Of a DNA stretch of 64,000 nt, positions 21,102 to 31,088 are shown one piece after another (position 1 is the first letter of the stretch; each line of letters begins with the position of its first letter). Source of the stretch: Volutella citrinella. Taxonomy: Eukaryota > Ascomycota > Sordariomycetes > Hypocreales > Nectriaceae. Where the stretch lies: positions 2,294,001 through 2,358,000 of the forward strand of contig JAWZSP010000005.1 of the NCBI GenBank assembly GCA_034401135.1, in the 5' to 3' direction. The translations under genes and the position numbers were made by a program. The notes beneath the pieces were generated by a model. It saw only the letters and a list, made by a program, of their open reading frames with translations, made no database searches and was not told the origin of the DNA.

Positions 21102-22585
21102 TGTTGATGTATGCAGACTCGTTGCTGCAAAGCTCTCTCAGATGGGAGGCGCGTGCTAGGTCGTTCAGCCCATGGCGGGGTAAAATTCATGGAGGGGCGT
21201 TGTTGGAACCAGCCACAGCTAGAGGTCAAGCCACAGCGCCTGTGGGCTGGGCCTCCTCAGCCTGAGGCACAGGTTCATTTCTCTGAGGCAGCAACTGTGG
21301 CTCTCTCAACCACGCCTTCGGGCCTCAATCGTCAAGGTTGCACTGAGCGTTTTAGCCGCCGGCGCCCCCAAACGGACCGGGTTGCTTCTCCGCCCTGATC
21401 TGTGCGCACCGGGGTTGAGTTGCATCCCGTGGAAGAGGTGCACTTGCATTCACTCTTGCAAAAGAAAATATATCATGCAGCAGATTATCGCGCCGCTCAG
21501 CATACGGCGGGAGGTGTCGTCCTTGGCGGGGCTTCTTCTCCATGAGCGAGTTTCGACGAGGGTCGCCAGTATGGGCCCGACAGTTGCTGCCTCGGGCGCC
21601 CGACCCGGCGAGGCGTGATGACGGCGAATCGCTGAGATATTGAGGCTACGGCGACCGCTCCGGAGGACCGGGTTTGTTGCGCGATCTGTGTCAGTCGTCC
21701 GCCCACATCGTCCCGTTCTCGTTGCTCATCATGCGTCTTATGCAGCGCTATCACAAACAGCCTCCAGGTCGAGAACCGGTAGTGATGCGGGCCAAGAAAC
21801 TTGTAGCCGCCGGTCGGGTGCGTCTTGCGCTCATTGGCCATGGCCCCTGTCGACGCAGCCCAATGGGCGGCCAAGGTCGTCACAGCTTCGCGCGCGCCAG
21901 CCAGTCGACTACTCGCCATGCCCCTTGGACGAGGTCCGCTGATCCCCACTAAGCCTGTCAGTCCAAATATAGCATCTCGCCGACGGGAGCTGATTGGGCA
22001 GCAGCAGTTGGTTGTCACTCAATAGTGGACGCAAGCACGACGGCTATGCAGGACACCATCCCACTTCCGCCGTCGACCTCGACTTGGCCTTGCCAGCACT
22101 ATGTTGCCGCTGCCTTTCTCGCCAGTCAGATTGCTCTGGACGCGCCGGCATAGCCTATGCGCCGTCTCCGCCGCCCAGCATGCTCTCATGTCCGGTGCTG
22201 CATCGACCCACCCTCGAGTGCTCGTCGACGCCACTTGCAGTGCCTGCCGCCCACGGATAGCGGCGAGCGGCCCAACGCCCTTGTCTCTTAAGGCTTTGGG
22301 TGTCCCTGGCCAAAGGCCCGGCCTCTTCCTTCTGCATTCCCTTCTTCCGCGTCCAGCCAGTCATGCTGTGCTGTTATTCCTTCATCTTATAGAACGCTTC
22401 GTTGATCGGAGCATCCTATCGTTACCGCGATCCTACGCAACTCTAGATACCCGACGCTGGCCGTCGCCTTGCACTGCTTCAACTAATACTTTTTTCCTTC
22501 TCTCTCGCTGCGTTACGTTTGGACCTAGGTCTTTCCAGGCCCCCACAGTCAATTTATTCCGGTAATATCTTGGCACAACGCAGCA
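21102..22585. promoter_or_regulatory. Divergent region TMA22 / methyltransferase gene
   Basis: About 1.5 kb between divergent starts. The right part is pyrimidine-rich (22320-22520), consistent with a long fungal 5' leader of the methyltransferase gene. Open frames of 80-170 codons occur on both strands but have no homology or codon bias. Confidence 0.45.
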
Positions 22586-25552
22586 ATGGCGGACACACTT
22601 CGCGCACCAACAAATCGATACCCCACCCCAGAGTCTTCGCTGGGTCGAAGACGCGGGTTCCTTAATCCTATAATTGAAGAGGATAGCGATGATGGACTGG
22701 TACAGAGCGGAAATTCGAACTTGAGGGCACGGAGGGCAGATACGTCGCAACAACTTAAGATCGAGGCGTGGTTGTCACCCATGAGCGACCATTTTCCCAC
22801 TCCCCGAGGAGTCCACTATCTTGCCGCCCCGGTCCTCCCTTCTTCCCCTTCCACCGACTCTGCTGCCGACAGCTCTCCCGCCACATCCTCGAACCCATGG
22901 AATCGCGCGAGCATTGCCACCGAGGCCACTGAGTTTGAGGATCTCTACGATGTGACCGACGACGAGGAGGAGGTCAAGATGCCCCAGCGCGTGGCCTCTT
23001 TGCGGTCGAGGCAGGCCTCGAACAAGCAGCCTATCCGTCTGATCATCCCTCCGAACCGAACTCAGAACGACGAGTCCTGGTCCGCCGTGGATGGGCTGAA
23101 GAAGATCACTTCTCCAGTTCCGCTCACACCGTCGGCGCAGTTGACCATGTCGCCCGCACAGATGACCTTTATGGACCAGCAGCAGGCTTTAGCCGTACCC
23201 ACCATTTCGGCGCCACCCTCTCTTGACGGAAGCCTGTCATCCGAACAGCTGGCTGCCATGAGCGCTCCCGTGACACCGGTAATGGGCAACGATGAAGTCA
23301 CGACTGAGGAGGCATGGACCGGAGTGCAGCTGCAGCCTGGTGCTCTGGCAACCCTGCACGCACTGTCGCACGGCGAGGAGGAGATCCATGAGCAGCCCGA
23401 GCAAGTCCTCGAGGTCCCCCAGCCCCAGCCCCAGCAACCCGCCCAAGAGATGCGACAGCAACCCCTTCGCCTCGTCACCAGCTTCAACCCCCCCTCGACT
23501 CAGGGCATTGCCTTCTCCCCAAACCCTAACCGGCAGTCGCTCGCTGACCTGACTCGGCTCGATATCCCATCGCCTGGTGGCTTTTTCTCGGGACTGTCGC
23601 CACGAACCCGAACGACCTGGCACATGCCAGTTCGAACACCTGAGGAGATGCCACCGCCCACCTCCACCACTGCTGAGCAGTTCTACAGGTGCCCCTGGAA
23701 CATTGACGCCTCTGCCCCGCCAGTTCCCAAGCTTCCCAAGGTAGCCGAGCTCCCCAAGCGCAAGGATACCGCCGAGGACTTCTACAGGAGCATCGACTTT
23801 GCCTCTAGCCCTGCCGCCCAGGTTGTTGAGCAGGTCATTGAGGTGCAGGAAGATGACGAAGAGGATGACATGCCCACTGCTCGCCCAATCCCCGAGCACA
23901 GGAACACTGACTCCTCCACCGAGACGCTCAAGGCTCCTGCTTCTCCTGGAGCAGAGGATGCCCCAAGAGAGATCGTTGTCGATTACGACCCCGAGTATGC
24001 CCGAAAGCAACAGGAAGAGGCCCTGTCCAACTTTGATCGCACTGAGTTGTGGCTCATGGCCCAGCGCGTATACTTGAAGGGTGTCGACGACAGGTCTGAT
24101 GAGGATGATGGCCTCGACACCATCGCCGAAGCTCCCGAAGACGAGGAGGTTGAGGAGCACAAGCCTGAGCCTCAGCCAGAGCCCGTTGTTGCCACTAAGA
24201 GAAAGACTGTCCGATTCTCTGAGCTCGTTTCCACGTCTGACCACCCTAAGCGCCTCCCATCGGCCCTTGTGCGACAGGAGTCGGCTTACTACCGAGCTTT
24301 CCAAGACTACGTCATTCGCGCCCAAGCCCAGGACGTATTCGTCCAACAGCTTGCTCGCTTCGAGGGCCTCCAGGCCCAGCGGGTTTCCCTCCGTGAATTG
24401 CACCGCAACCAGCTCCTCGGAAAGCACCAACTCAGCGTTGTGCCCCAGTCTGCCAAGAAGCGCCTCAGTGCCAATGTGGCCCGTGGCGACGACAACATCA
24501 TTGACGACCCTGAGAAGCTTCGCCGGGATAAGGAGGTCGAGGCCATGAACCAGATGACCATGTCCACCTGGCATGTCGCCGCGATCAAGATGCTCAACGG
24601 CGGCAAGCTCATCTCTGCTCCCGTCACCAAGCGACTTGCCCGCCTGTCCCACATGGCCCCCGGCAAGAGCGGTGTCACCCGCGACCGAGCGAGGATTCTG
24701 GATCTTGGTGGCCAAGGCACATGCGACTGGGCGTGGCACTGCGCGCTCCAGTTCCCCAACACCAAGATCTACACTGTCACAACCAAGGCGATCCGCCAAA
24801 TGTCCAACTCCAACATTCGTGGCCCGCCAAACCACCGCCAGGTGGCCGTTGACAAGCTGACCCGCCTTCCTTTCGGCGACAACCAGTTTGACCTCGTTTC
24901 TGCCCGTGAACTTCACAGCATTCTGAAGTTTGTTGGCGAGAACGGCGAGGATGAGTGGGAGGGTTGCCTCAAGGAGTGCATGCGCGTGCTCAAGCCTGGC
25001 GGCTACCTCGAGTTTTCCGTCATGGATTCAGACATCATCAACGCTGGCCCCACGGGCTTGGCCAAGAGCGTCGAGTTCGGCTTCGCTCTGAAGACTCTGG
25101 GATACGACCCCAACCCAACAAAGCTCTGGCTCGGCCGACTGGCCCGAGCTGGATTCCAGGACGTCCGCCGCGCGTGGGTTTGCATGCCCATGGGCTCCAA
25201 GCGAGCCATGTTCAAGGCGCCCACGCCACCCCCCAAGGACAATGTTTCCATCAACACCCCTCAGGTGGAGATGGGCAGCACTGACAACATTGCCAACGTC
25301 TGCAGTGTTGCGGCTGGTTGGAGCTGGGAGCGCTGGCTCCTACGATGCGAGATGGAGAAGGTTGCCGGTGAGCTGCGTCTGGCTGACATGACGACCGGAG
25401 CTGCTGCCGAGGAGGCCGGCAAGTGCCTCGAGGGCGTTCACGCAGTGATCGAGGAGGGCCGCAACTGCAAGGCCGGTTTCAGGATGCTCAATGGCTATGC
25501 CAGGAAGCCCAAGGCTGGCACTGAGGTGATCCAGATTGTCCTCGGAGAGTAA
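22586..25552 (+). CDS. Class I SAM-dependent methyltransferase-domain protein with long disordered N-terminus
   Basis: Single exon, 988 aa. The C-terminal third carries a Rossmann-type methyltransferase: motif I near 704-712 (ILDLGGQGT), an acidic/motif II region, PFGDNQFDLVSARELHSILK (motif IV region), then CMRVLKPGGYLEFSVMD (motif VI region). It resembles proteins annotated UMTA-type methyltransferases in filamentous fungi; substrate unknown. The first 600 residues are low-complexity: Pro/Ser/Thr-rich, acidic stretches (DDEEEV, EDDEEDD), a Q/P-rich block (PQPQPQQPAQ), and three related SxxPxTSTTAEQFYRCPW / KDTAEDFYRSIDF motifs near 360-410. A helical stretch (about 570-660) precedes the catalytic domain. 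It is not LaeA: the order and motifs differ. Start at 22586 in good context (CAGCAATGG). Confidence 0.85.
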   Translation: MADTLRAPTNRYPTPESSLGRRRGFLNPIIEEDSDDGLVQSGNSNLRARRADTSQQLKIEAWLSPMSDHFPTPRGVHYLAAPVLPSSPSTDSAADSSPATSSNPWNRASIATEATEFEDLYDVTDDEEEVKMPQRVASLRSRQASNKQPIRLIIPPNRTQNDESWSAVDGLKKITSPVPLTPSAQLTMSPAQMTFMDQQQALAVPTISAPPSLDGSLSSEQLAAMSAPVTPVMGNDEVTTEEAWTGVQLQPGALATLHALSHGEEEIHEQPEQVLEVPQPQPQQPAQEMRQQPLRLVTSFNPPSTQGIAFSPNPNRQSLADLTRLDIPSPGGFFSGLSPRTRTTWHMPVRTPEEMPPPTSTTAEQFYRCPWNIDASAPPVPKLPKVAELPKRKDTAEDFYRSIDFASSPAAQVVEQVIEVQEDDEEDDMPTARPIPEHRNTDSSTETLKAPASPGAEDAPREIVVDYDPEYARKQQEEALSNFDRTELWLMAQRVYLKGVDDRSDEDDGLDTIAEAPEDEEVEEHKPEPQPEPVVATKRKTVRFSELVSTSDHPKRLPSALVRQESAYYRAFQDYVIRAQAQDVFVQQLARFEGLQAQRVSLRELHRNQLLGKHQLSVVPQSAKKRLSANVARGDDNIIDDPEKLRRDKEVEAMNQMTMSTWHVAAIKMLNGGKLISAPVTKRLARLSHMAPGKSGVTRDRARILDLGGQGTCDWAWHCALQFPNTKIYTVTTKAIRQMSNSNIRGPPNHRQVAVDKLTRLPFGDNQFDLVSARELHSILKFVGENGEDEWEGCLKECMRVLKPGGYLEFSVMDSDIINAGPTGLAKSVEFGFALKTLGYDPNPTKLWLGRLARAGFQDVRRAWVCMPMGSKRAMFKAPTPPPKDNVSINTPQVEMGSTDNIANVCSVAAGWSWERWLLRCEMEKVAGELRLADMTTGAAAEEAGKCLEGVHAVIEEGRNCKAGFRMLNGYARKPKAGTEVIQIVLGE

Positions 25553-26182
25553 ATCGACGGGACAGTGCTGGCTAATGTGGAGGATTTCCTTTGTCCACCT
25601 TCGCTCTCTCAACTTTCCTACCTGTCAAAATAGTACTAGTAGTTGCTTTACCGTGAAGTGTACATAGGGAAGGCCATTTGATGGCGAGTATGTGGGCAAG
25701 CTTGGGGGCGAATAGGTTGATTGGGAGTTAAGATCGGGTCTGTTGTTATGGACGCATCAGTGTCAAAAGGGCTTGGATATATCATTCGGATGTACGGAAT
25801 TCATTATAACAATGCGACTGGTAGTAAGTCTAAGCGTTACATTTCAAAAGAGAACCGTGAGAAAAAGTGGCCATCTCATTGTGATTCTGGACATGTGAGC
25901 ATGTACTTGGTTGTGATGTCCCAGTATCGTGAAAGAAATTGTTGGAGGACTGCTATTAGTGTTTGTGCATCTTGGTGTGGCGCGTGGCTGGAGCGAGGTT
26001 GCGCGTGGCTGGAGCCTGGGTCCGGGTCGAGTGATGTGGCGGAAGCAGCCGGGGAACGGAAAAATTGGGGACCCATTCAGCAACAGCTTGGCCGAGCTGC
26101 TCCAAACATCATCAATCCAACCCTACGAACATCTCGGCAAATCGAATCGGCTACACGTCGCGCACGGTTACCGAAATTCAAC
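25553..26182. other. Intergenic region upstream of PHB2
   Basis: Contains the PHB2 promoter and leader. A 15-bp direct repeat, GCGCGTGGCTGGAGC, occurs at 25980-25994 and 26001-26015 (21-bp period). The long open frame from 25721 that runs into PHB2 has no ATG-linked homology before 26183. Confidence 0.45.
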
Positions 26183-27256
26183 ATGTCGGGACAGAACAAC
26201 TGGCAAGAGGAGGCTATGAAGCGCCTGCGACAGATGCAGCAGTCGCGCGGTGGCGGCTACGGCGGCGGTGGTCCCCCCAAGATGCCTCGAGCTGCTGGTG
26301 GTGCTGCCATTGGCGGCCTGCTGTTGGCTGGCGGCGCCTGGGTGCTGTCCAACTCGCTCTTCAACGTCGACGGTGGTCACCGTGCCATCAAGTACCAGAG
26401 GCTCAGCGGCGTGAGCAAGGAGATCTACAACGAAGGTGAGAAGCGGGAACCCACGCCCCGATCCGGAGCGGCCGGGTGGCAGGTGGCACAGAGGCTAAAT
26501 CATCAAAAGGAACACACATCAACATCCCTTGGTTCGAGACCCCGATCGTGTACGATGTGCGCGCGAAGCCGCGCAATGTGGCCTCCCTGACCGGCACCAA
26601 GGACCTGCAGATGGTCAACATCACCTGCCGTGTTTTGTCACGGCCCCAGGTCGACGCCCTTCCCCAGATCTACCGAACTCTCGGCACCGACTACGACGAG
26701 CGAGTGCTTCCCTCTATTGTGAACGAAGTCCTGAAGAGCGTTGTCGCCCAATTCAACGCCAGCCAGCTCATCACCCAGCGAGAGATGGTTGCCCGTCTGG
26801 TGCGGGAGAACCTCTCTCGACGAGCTGCCCGCTTCAACATTCTGCTCGATGACGTGTCTCTGACTGTACGCTTCCCCCCCTGGAACCTCAATGCGAGCGC
26901 CTTGTTCCGAAATAGCTGATTAATTGTGTGAATAGCACCTTGCCTTCTCCCCCGAGTTCACGGCCGCTGTCGAGGCCAAGCAGGTTGCCCAGCAGGACGC
27001 CCAGCGTGCCGCTTTTGTTGTGGACAAGGCCCGACAGGAGAAGCAGGCCATGGTTGTCAAGGCACAGGGTGAGGCCCGCTCTGCCGAGCTGATTGGAGAG
27101 GCCATCAAGAAGAACAAGGCCTACGTGGAGCTCAAGAAGATCGAGAACGCTCGATTGATTGCTCAGCAGCTCCAGGAGGCCGGTTCCAAGAACCGTCTGC
27201 TCCTGGATTCGGAGGGTCTCGGTCTGAATGTTTTTGAGCCGACCGAAAAGAACTAA
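26183..27256 (+). CDS. PHB2: Prohibitin-2
   Basis: Mitochondrial inner-membrane protein that forms a ring complex with Phb1 and chaperones newly made membrane proteins. Exons 26183-26435, 26510-26865 and 26936-27256 give 309 aa (yeast Phb2 is 310). There is a Gly-rich N-terminus (RGGGYGGGGPP), a single membrane segment at about 34-53 (GGAAIGGLLLAGGAWVLSNS), the SPFH/band-7 domain (GHRAIKYQRLSGV, IPWFETPIVYDVRAKP, ALPQIYRTLGTDYDERVLPS) and the C-terminal coiled coil (FVVDKARQEKQAMVVKAQGE). Both introns are in conserved-looking positions and restore frame. Confidence 0.96.
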
Positions 27257-27918
27257 TGTGTGGGAGTAAAGCCACGGGCGACGGGCGAAAGGCGAAAGAG
27301 CTCTGTCTTGGAGGTTGCAGATGGGACTGGCCTACAAATCTCCACTGTATGTGTACGGAACTGGACTGTATTATAGGAATAGCGGGTAGCAGAGCAAAAT
27401 GACTACCTAATCCAAGCCACGGCTGAATTGCATGCATGATGTTGCTGTTGTGTTGAGCACGCCAGGCATTTTGGCGTGCTCACTACAGATGATCTGATCG
27501 GACGAGAGTCTGTCGCAAGCAGTAGCCTTGTCTGGAAGAATTCGGAATGATTGCGTATTCGTAAGTTTGCATCCACATGAAGATCTCTCATGATGCCGTT
27601 TGGGCCTTCCATTGGCAATCGTCGACGGATCTGCGCTGACCCGTCGTGGTGTTGCGGCGTATTCCCCGCTTGCCGCCCCTCCCTTTAGGGGCCTTGTAGC
27701 GTGATGGACCGCCCAGGATGTGTAAACTGACCCCACCAACGGACTAGGCAGCCCGAGCCCGCCTTTCATCATCCGCGAGCTCTCTCCCATCGCAAGCTGC
27801 CATCACTACTCCTCCCTCCCAACACCCTAAACGACCAGGTCTCGGCCGCAGTCTACAGACAGATCCCAATCAACAGGACTCACAAAGCTTCCGACACACA
27901 CCCTCACCAACCGCCAAC
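27257..27918. other. Intergenic region PHB2 / RUB1
   Basis: Head-to-tail gap holding the PHB2 3' flank and the promoter of the NEDD8 gene. An inverted repeat, GAGCACGCCA...TGGCGTGCTC, is present at about 27454-27482 and could be the PHB2 3'-UTR hairpin. No coding sequence supported. Confidence 0.4.
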
Positions 27919-28397
27919 ATGTTGATCAAGTACGTCCGCCCGGGCGCCAGCTGAAGCTTCCCGCCGCTGTGCCGATGAGAGAGAGCTAACGAGCGCGACC
28001 GCAGGGTCCGAACACTCACTGGCAAGGAGATCGAGCTGGACATCGAGATGGAGTACAAGGTACGCCGTTGCAGGGAGATTGGCGCACCGCCCTCGCGTGG
28101 TGGCGCCTGTTGGGTAGCCGATAGCGCCGGTTCTGACACTTCACAAAAACGCAGGTCTCCCAGATCAAGGAGAAGGTCGAGGAGAAGGAGGGCATTCCCC
28201 CGGTCCAGCAGCGCCTGATCCACGGCGGCAAGCAAATGTACGGAACATGACACCCACCCCCCAATCCGGCTTTCTGGCCAGGGCCGCTGACGCTTCGTGC
28301 TCCCCGCAGGACCGACGACAAGACCGCGGCCGAGTACAACCTCGTTGCCGGCGACACCCTCCATCTTGTGCTCGCTCTCCGAGGAGGAATGAACTGA
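27919..28397 (+). CDS. RUB1: NEDD8 / Rub1 ubiquitin-like modifier
   Basis: Ubiquitin-like protein attached to cullins to activate SCF-type ubiquitin ligases. Four exons (27919-27929, 28005-28059, 28155-28237, 28310-28397) give 78 aa, with the first coding exon only 11 nt. The sequence starts [18 protein letters not shown] and ends [11 protein letters not shown]. Ala at position 72 (Arg in ubiquitin) is the NEDD8-defining residue, and Gly75-Gly76 are followed by Met-Asn, which must be removed by a processing protease (Yuh1/UCHL3 or DEN1 type) before conjugation. Lys48-equivalent is present in the IHGGKQM segment. Confidence 0.96.
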
Positions 28398-29034
28398 GCA
28401 AGGGCGCGCGACAGGTGCTCGGACGGATCTTGAAAGCGATACATGGAAAGCACATAACTGCGTGGAGTCAGCCATGGGCCGCAGGCCGACCTCTGCTCGG
28501 CATCAAACGGGCTTGTCGGGACAGGGGAGGCGATTGCGGTTGCGGTTGCATTTTCAGGCGTTTGGAGAATGGGAAATCAAGAACTCGTGCTTGCTCGGCA
28601 GCGTCACGCGTGGCGGATATATCGCTGTGATGACCTGCCGTAGTCTTCTGCCGTGACTGAGCTAGACAGTATTCCTGCTTTCACGCAAAAGCCACGATGT
28701 GCCGAGATACTTACAATGCTGCCATGTGTGGTTGATGCCAGAAGAAGTGGAAAGAAACGGTTCATTTGACGTCCCGTCCAAGGGTTCTATATATTCTAAC
28801 CAGTTGCCTTGATCCCCTGCTGCACTTGCTATACCTTTTGTCATAGCTTACATCTTCTCTCATGGTGCCCTCGTGTCTATGCCCAGCAATTTGTCAAACT
28901 GAAGAAAAAGAAAACATGCCATGTCCAGAACCCAAACCGGCTCCGCTTATACCGTCGCAGTGGCAATAACTCGCAAACTCCCTGGACTAGCTATTCAACA
29001 TCGGAAGAAAATAGACGGACAAAAACACAATGGA
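28398..29034. other. Convergent 3' flanks RUB1 / Elongin A
   Basis: 637-bp gap between convergent genes, presumably both 3' UTRs. No coding sequence supported. Confidence 0.5.
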
Positions 29035-30267
29035 TTACATCCTCTTCTTTCGACTCATAAAGATACTCGCTGCCTTTCTCTTCCGCGGCGGCCCGTTCAC
29101 CAGAGGCGCAGCGCTTGCGGCGGGTGGTGAGGATGGTGTTGGGGAAGTATGGGCTGGGGGTGGAGAATTCTGTGTCCGCGGTAGTGATTGTGAAGGTTTA
29201 GAGGGGGACGTGTAGTGGGGAGCCCTCGAGGAGGCCGCAGCGGCCGACGCTGAGCTTGTTGTCTGAGGCCTTGATGCCGCTGCCTTGAAGCCATTGGACA
29301 AGACACCGGGGCGCTTCGAGATGCTGCCTGAGGGACGACCTGCGGAGGACGAAGCTGAAGAGCCAGGGGCCCTCGATTTCAGGAGTGACGTGGCGGATGA
29401 TCTTGCCTGCGACCTAGGAGGAGGAGGAGGAGGAGGAGGAGCGCTTCGCCGATCCTCGTCCTCTTCATCATCTTCATCGTCATTGTCGAAGAGATCATCT
29501 TGTCCATCCTCGTCGTCTTCGGAATCAGAAAGGAAGGTTGCTCGTTCCTCGTATTCCGTCACAACGGCGGGCGGTTCAGATATCTTGGGCGTCGCGCGGA
29601 AAGCAGGCTGAGCGGCCCTGCGATAGTCGTTGACCATGGCCGTGGGTGCCTTCTTCATCTTTGTGAGTGCCGATGACCCGCGGTTTGGCCTGGACAGTGC
29701 GCCGTGAATGCTTGCAATCTCCTTGACCTCGCGGCGCACCTTTCGCATGACGCTTGCGCCATTGACAGTCTTTGTGCGACTGCCCCGTGCAAAGTTGAGA
29801 GTGCTTCCGGCCGAGTCGCGTTGGCCCCATCCACGTTTGGGGCCTACCCTTCCGGCGCGAGGAAGCAGTTTTCTGTCAACAATCTTGCTCGTATTCTTCT
29901 CCTTGACTTCCTTCAGACCGGCCAGGGCGTTCATCAACTTCTTCTCGCTTTCCTCAAGGGCCTGGTCGTGATCCTTCTTGTACCGTTCCCACACCTTGTA
30001 CCACTTCTTGGGGTTCTGCGGCTTGTAGGCCCTAGCCTTGTACTCCATTGGAAATTCGCGCTCAATGATCTTGAGCCATATCTCTCCCGTCTCGCCCTCG
30101 ACCTGGGGAGAATTGATCTCGATTTGGCGCAGCTGGGGAGCATTGTCGACCTTGATGAGGATGTTTCGCACATTTTGGTAGGGGAGATAGTCGCCGACAC
30201 TCTCCAGCTCGCGGATGTTTTTTATACATGCCGCAGTGGCAAGTGCCATCAAAGACTTGACCGGCAT
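29035..30267 (-). CDS. ELA1: Elongin A (RNA polymerase II elongation factor / Ela1)
   Basis: Elongin A family protein. With elongin C and, in yeast, Cul3, it forms a ubiquitin ligase that removes stalled Pol II, and in animals it stimulates elongation. Single exon, 410 aa. The Elongin_A domain is at about 5-110, with an F-box/BC-box-like start (LMALATAACIKNIRELESVG, DYLPYQNVRNILIKVDN) and WLKIIEREFP, then a YKVWERYKKDHD helix. The middle has conserved RTKTVNGASVMRKVRREVKE. The C-terminal half is low complexity: acidic (LFDNDDEDDEEDEDRR), eight prolines encoded by a GGA/TCC microsatellite near 29417-29441, and Ser/Ala/Pro-rich stretches ending in a basic tail (PPRKRKAASIFMSRKKRM). Divergent from TFG2, another Pol II factor. 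Confidence 0.9.
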   Translation of the reverse strand: MPVKSLMALATAACIKNIRELESVGDYLPYQNVRNILIKVDNAPQLRQIEINSPQVEGETGEIWLKIIEREFPMEYKARAYKPQNPKKWYKVWERYKKDHDQALEESEKKLMNALAGLKEVKEKNTSKIVDRKLLPRAGRVGPKRGWGQRDSAGSTLNFARGSRTKTVNGASVMRKVRREVKEIASIHGALSRPNRGSSALTKMKKAPTAMVNDYRRAAQPAFRATPKISEPPAVVTEYEERATFLSDSEDDEDGQDDLFDNDDEDDEEDEDRRSAPPPPPPPPRSQARSSATSLLKSRAPGSSASSSAGRPSGSISKRPGVLSNGFKAAASRPQTTSSASAAAASSRAPHYTSPSKPSQSLPRTQNSPPPAHTSPTPSSPPAASAAPLVNGPPRKRKAASIFMSRKKRM

Positions 30268-31088
30268 TATGGAATAGGTGCGAGGACAGTAGGCGAGGTG
30301 GCGGATCGGGTGGATTCGTTTGGTCGAGAGAGCTTATGAAGAGAGGGCGCGAATGGACTCGATGTGGCTGACGAGGATGATGATGCACAGTTGGGTCATG
30401 GGTCCATGGTCGAAGGGTTCGAAGGTGGCTGTCGAAGATGGGCGAATGTGGAAGGAGAGAAGAGGAGATGGTTTTTCTCGCCCATCTGAGCAGTGGCTAG
30501 ATGTACAGGACCATTGTTCTGCTGATGCTTTGTGCAGTTGGAGAACCTGGGGACTGAGTTGGATGCGAGGAAGAGAACAGGACGAGACCTGGCCACGCCC
30601 TACCTTGGGTACGTCGCAGTTCACCACTGGCGCCAGCCACTTGTTGTCACTGCTGCTAGGAATAGGCCAGTCACTACCTAAGGTTGTAAGCTGTGGCTCA
30701 AACGCTAATGTCCATCATGATTAGCAGGCCGCACTGCTGTGGCCCTGTCTGTTCTCCAGCGCAATGTGGGGAGACCCCAGTGGCTGCTCCATGCGGCCTA
30801 GTGCTTGTCCAGTGGTTGTTGGCCCGCGCGCGCAACATCAACCTTGCCGGCCAGGGCGCCAGGCTGCCTGTTCGCTGTCCTCGCTCATTTCGTCACTCAA
30901 CCTCTCGCTCGGCCTTTTTGACTTCACGTTCATTCTTTGTCTCCAATTCCCCCCCACGGCAGCCAACCTCGCAAGCGCCCATCGCTGATCACTGGCGGTA
31001 AATCGACCTGACACTGTGATCCGACAGAGGACGAGGCCGCATATTTTGGGCCATATCTCTAGCTTCCTTTCTCATCATCGCATCCAGC
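30268..31088. promoter_or_regulatory. Divergent promoter region Elongin A / TFG2
   Basis: 821 bp between start codons of two Pol II transcription factors read in opposite directions. No TATA box of good quality and no coding sequence seen. The segment next to TFG2 is pyrimidine-rich (30860-31080), typical of fungal housekeeping leaders. Confidence 0.45.

Noticed and set aside
23237..24916. 559-codon open frame antisense to the methyltransferase gene
   Set aside because: No recognisable domain; length follows from the long GC-rich single exon on the plus strand, whose reading frame has clear methyltransferase motifs.
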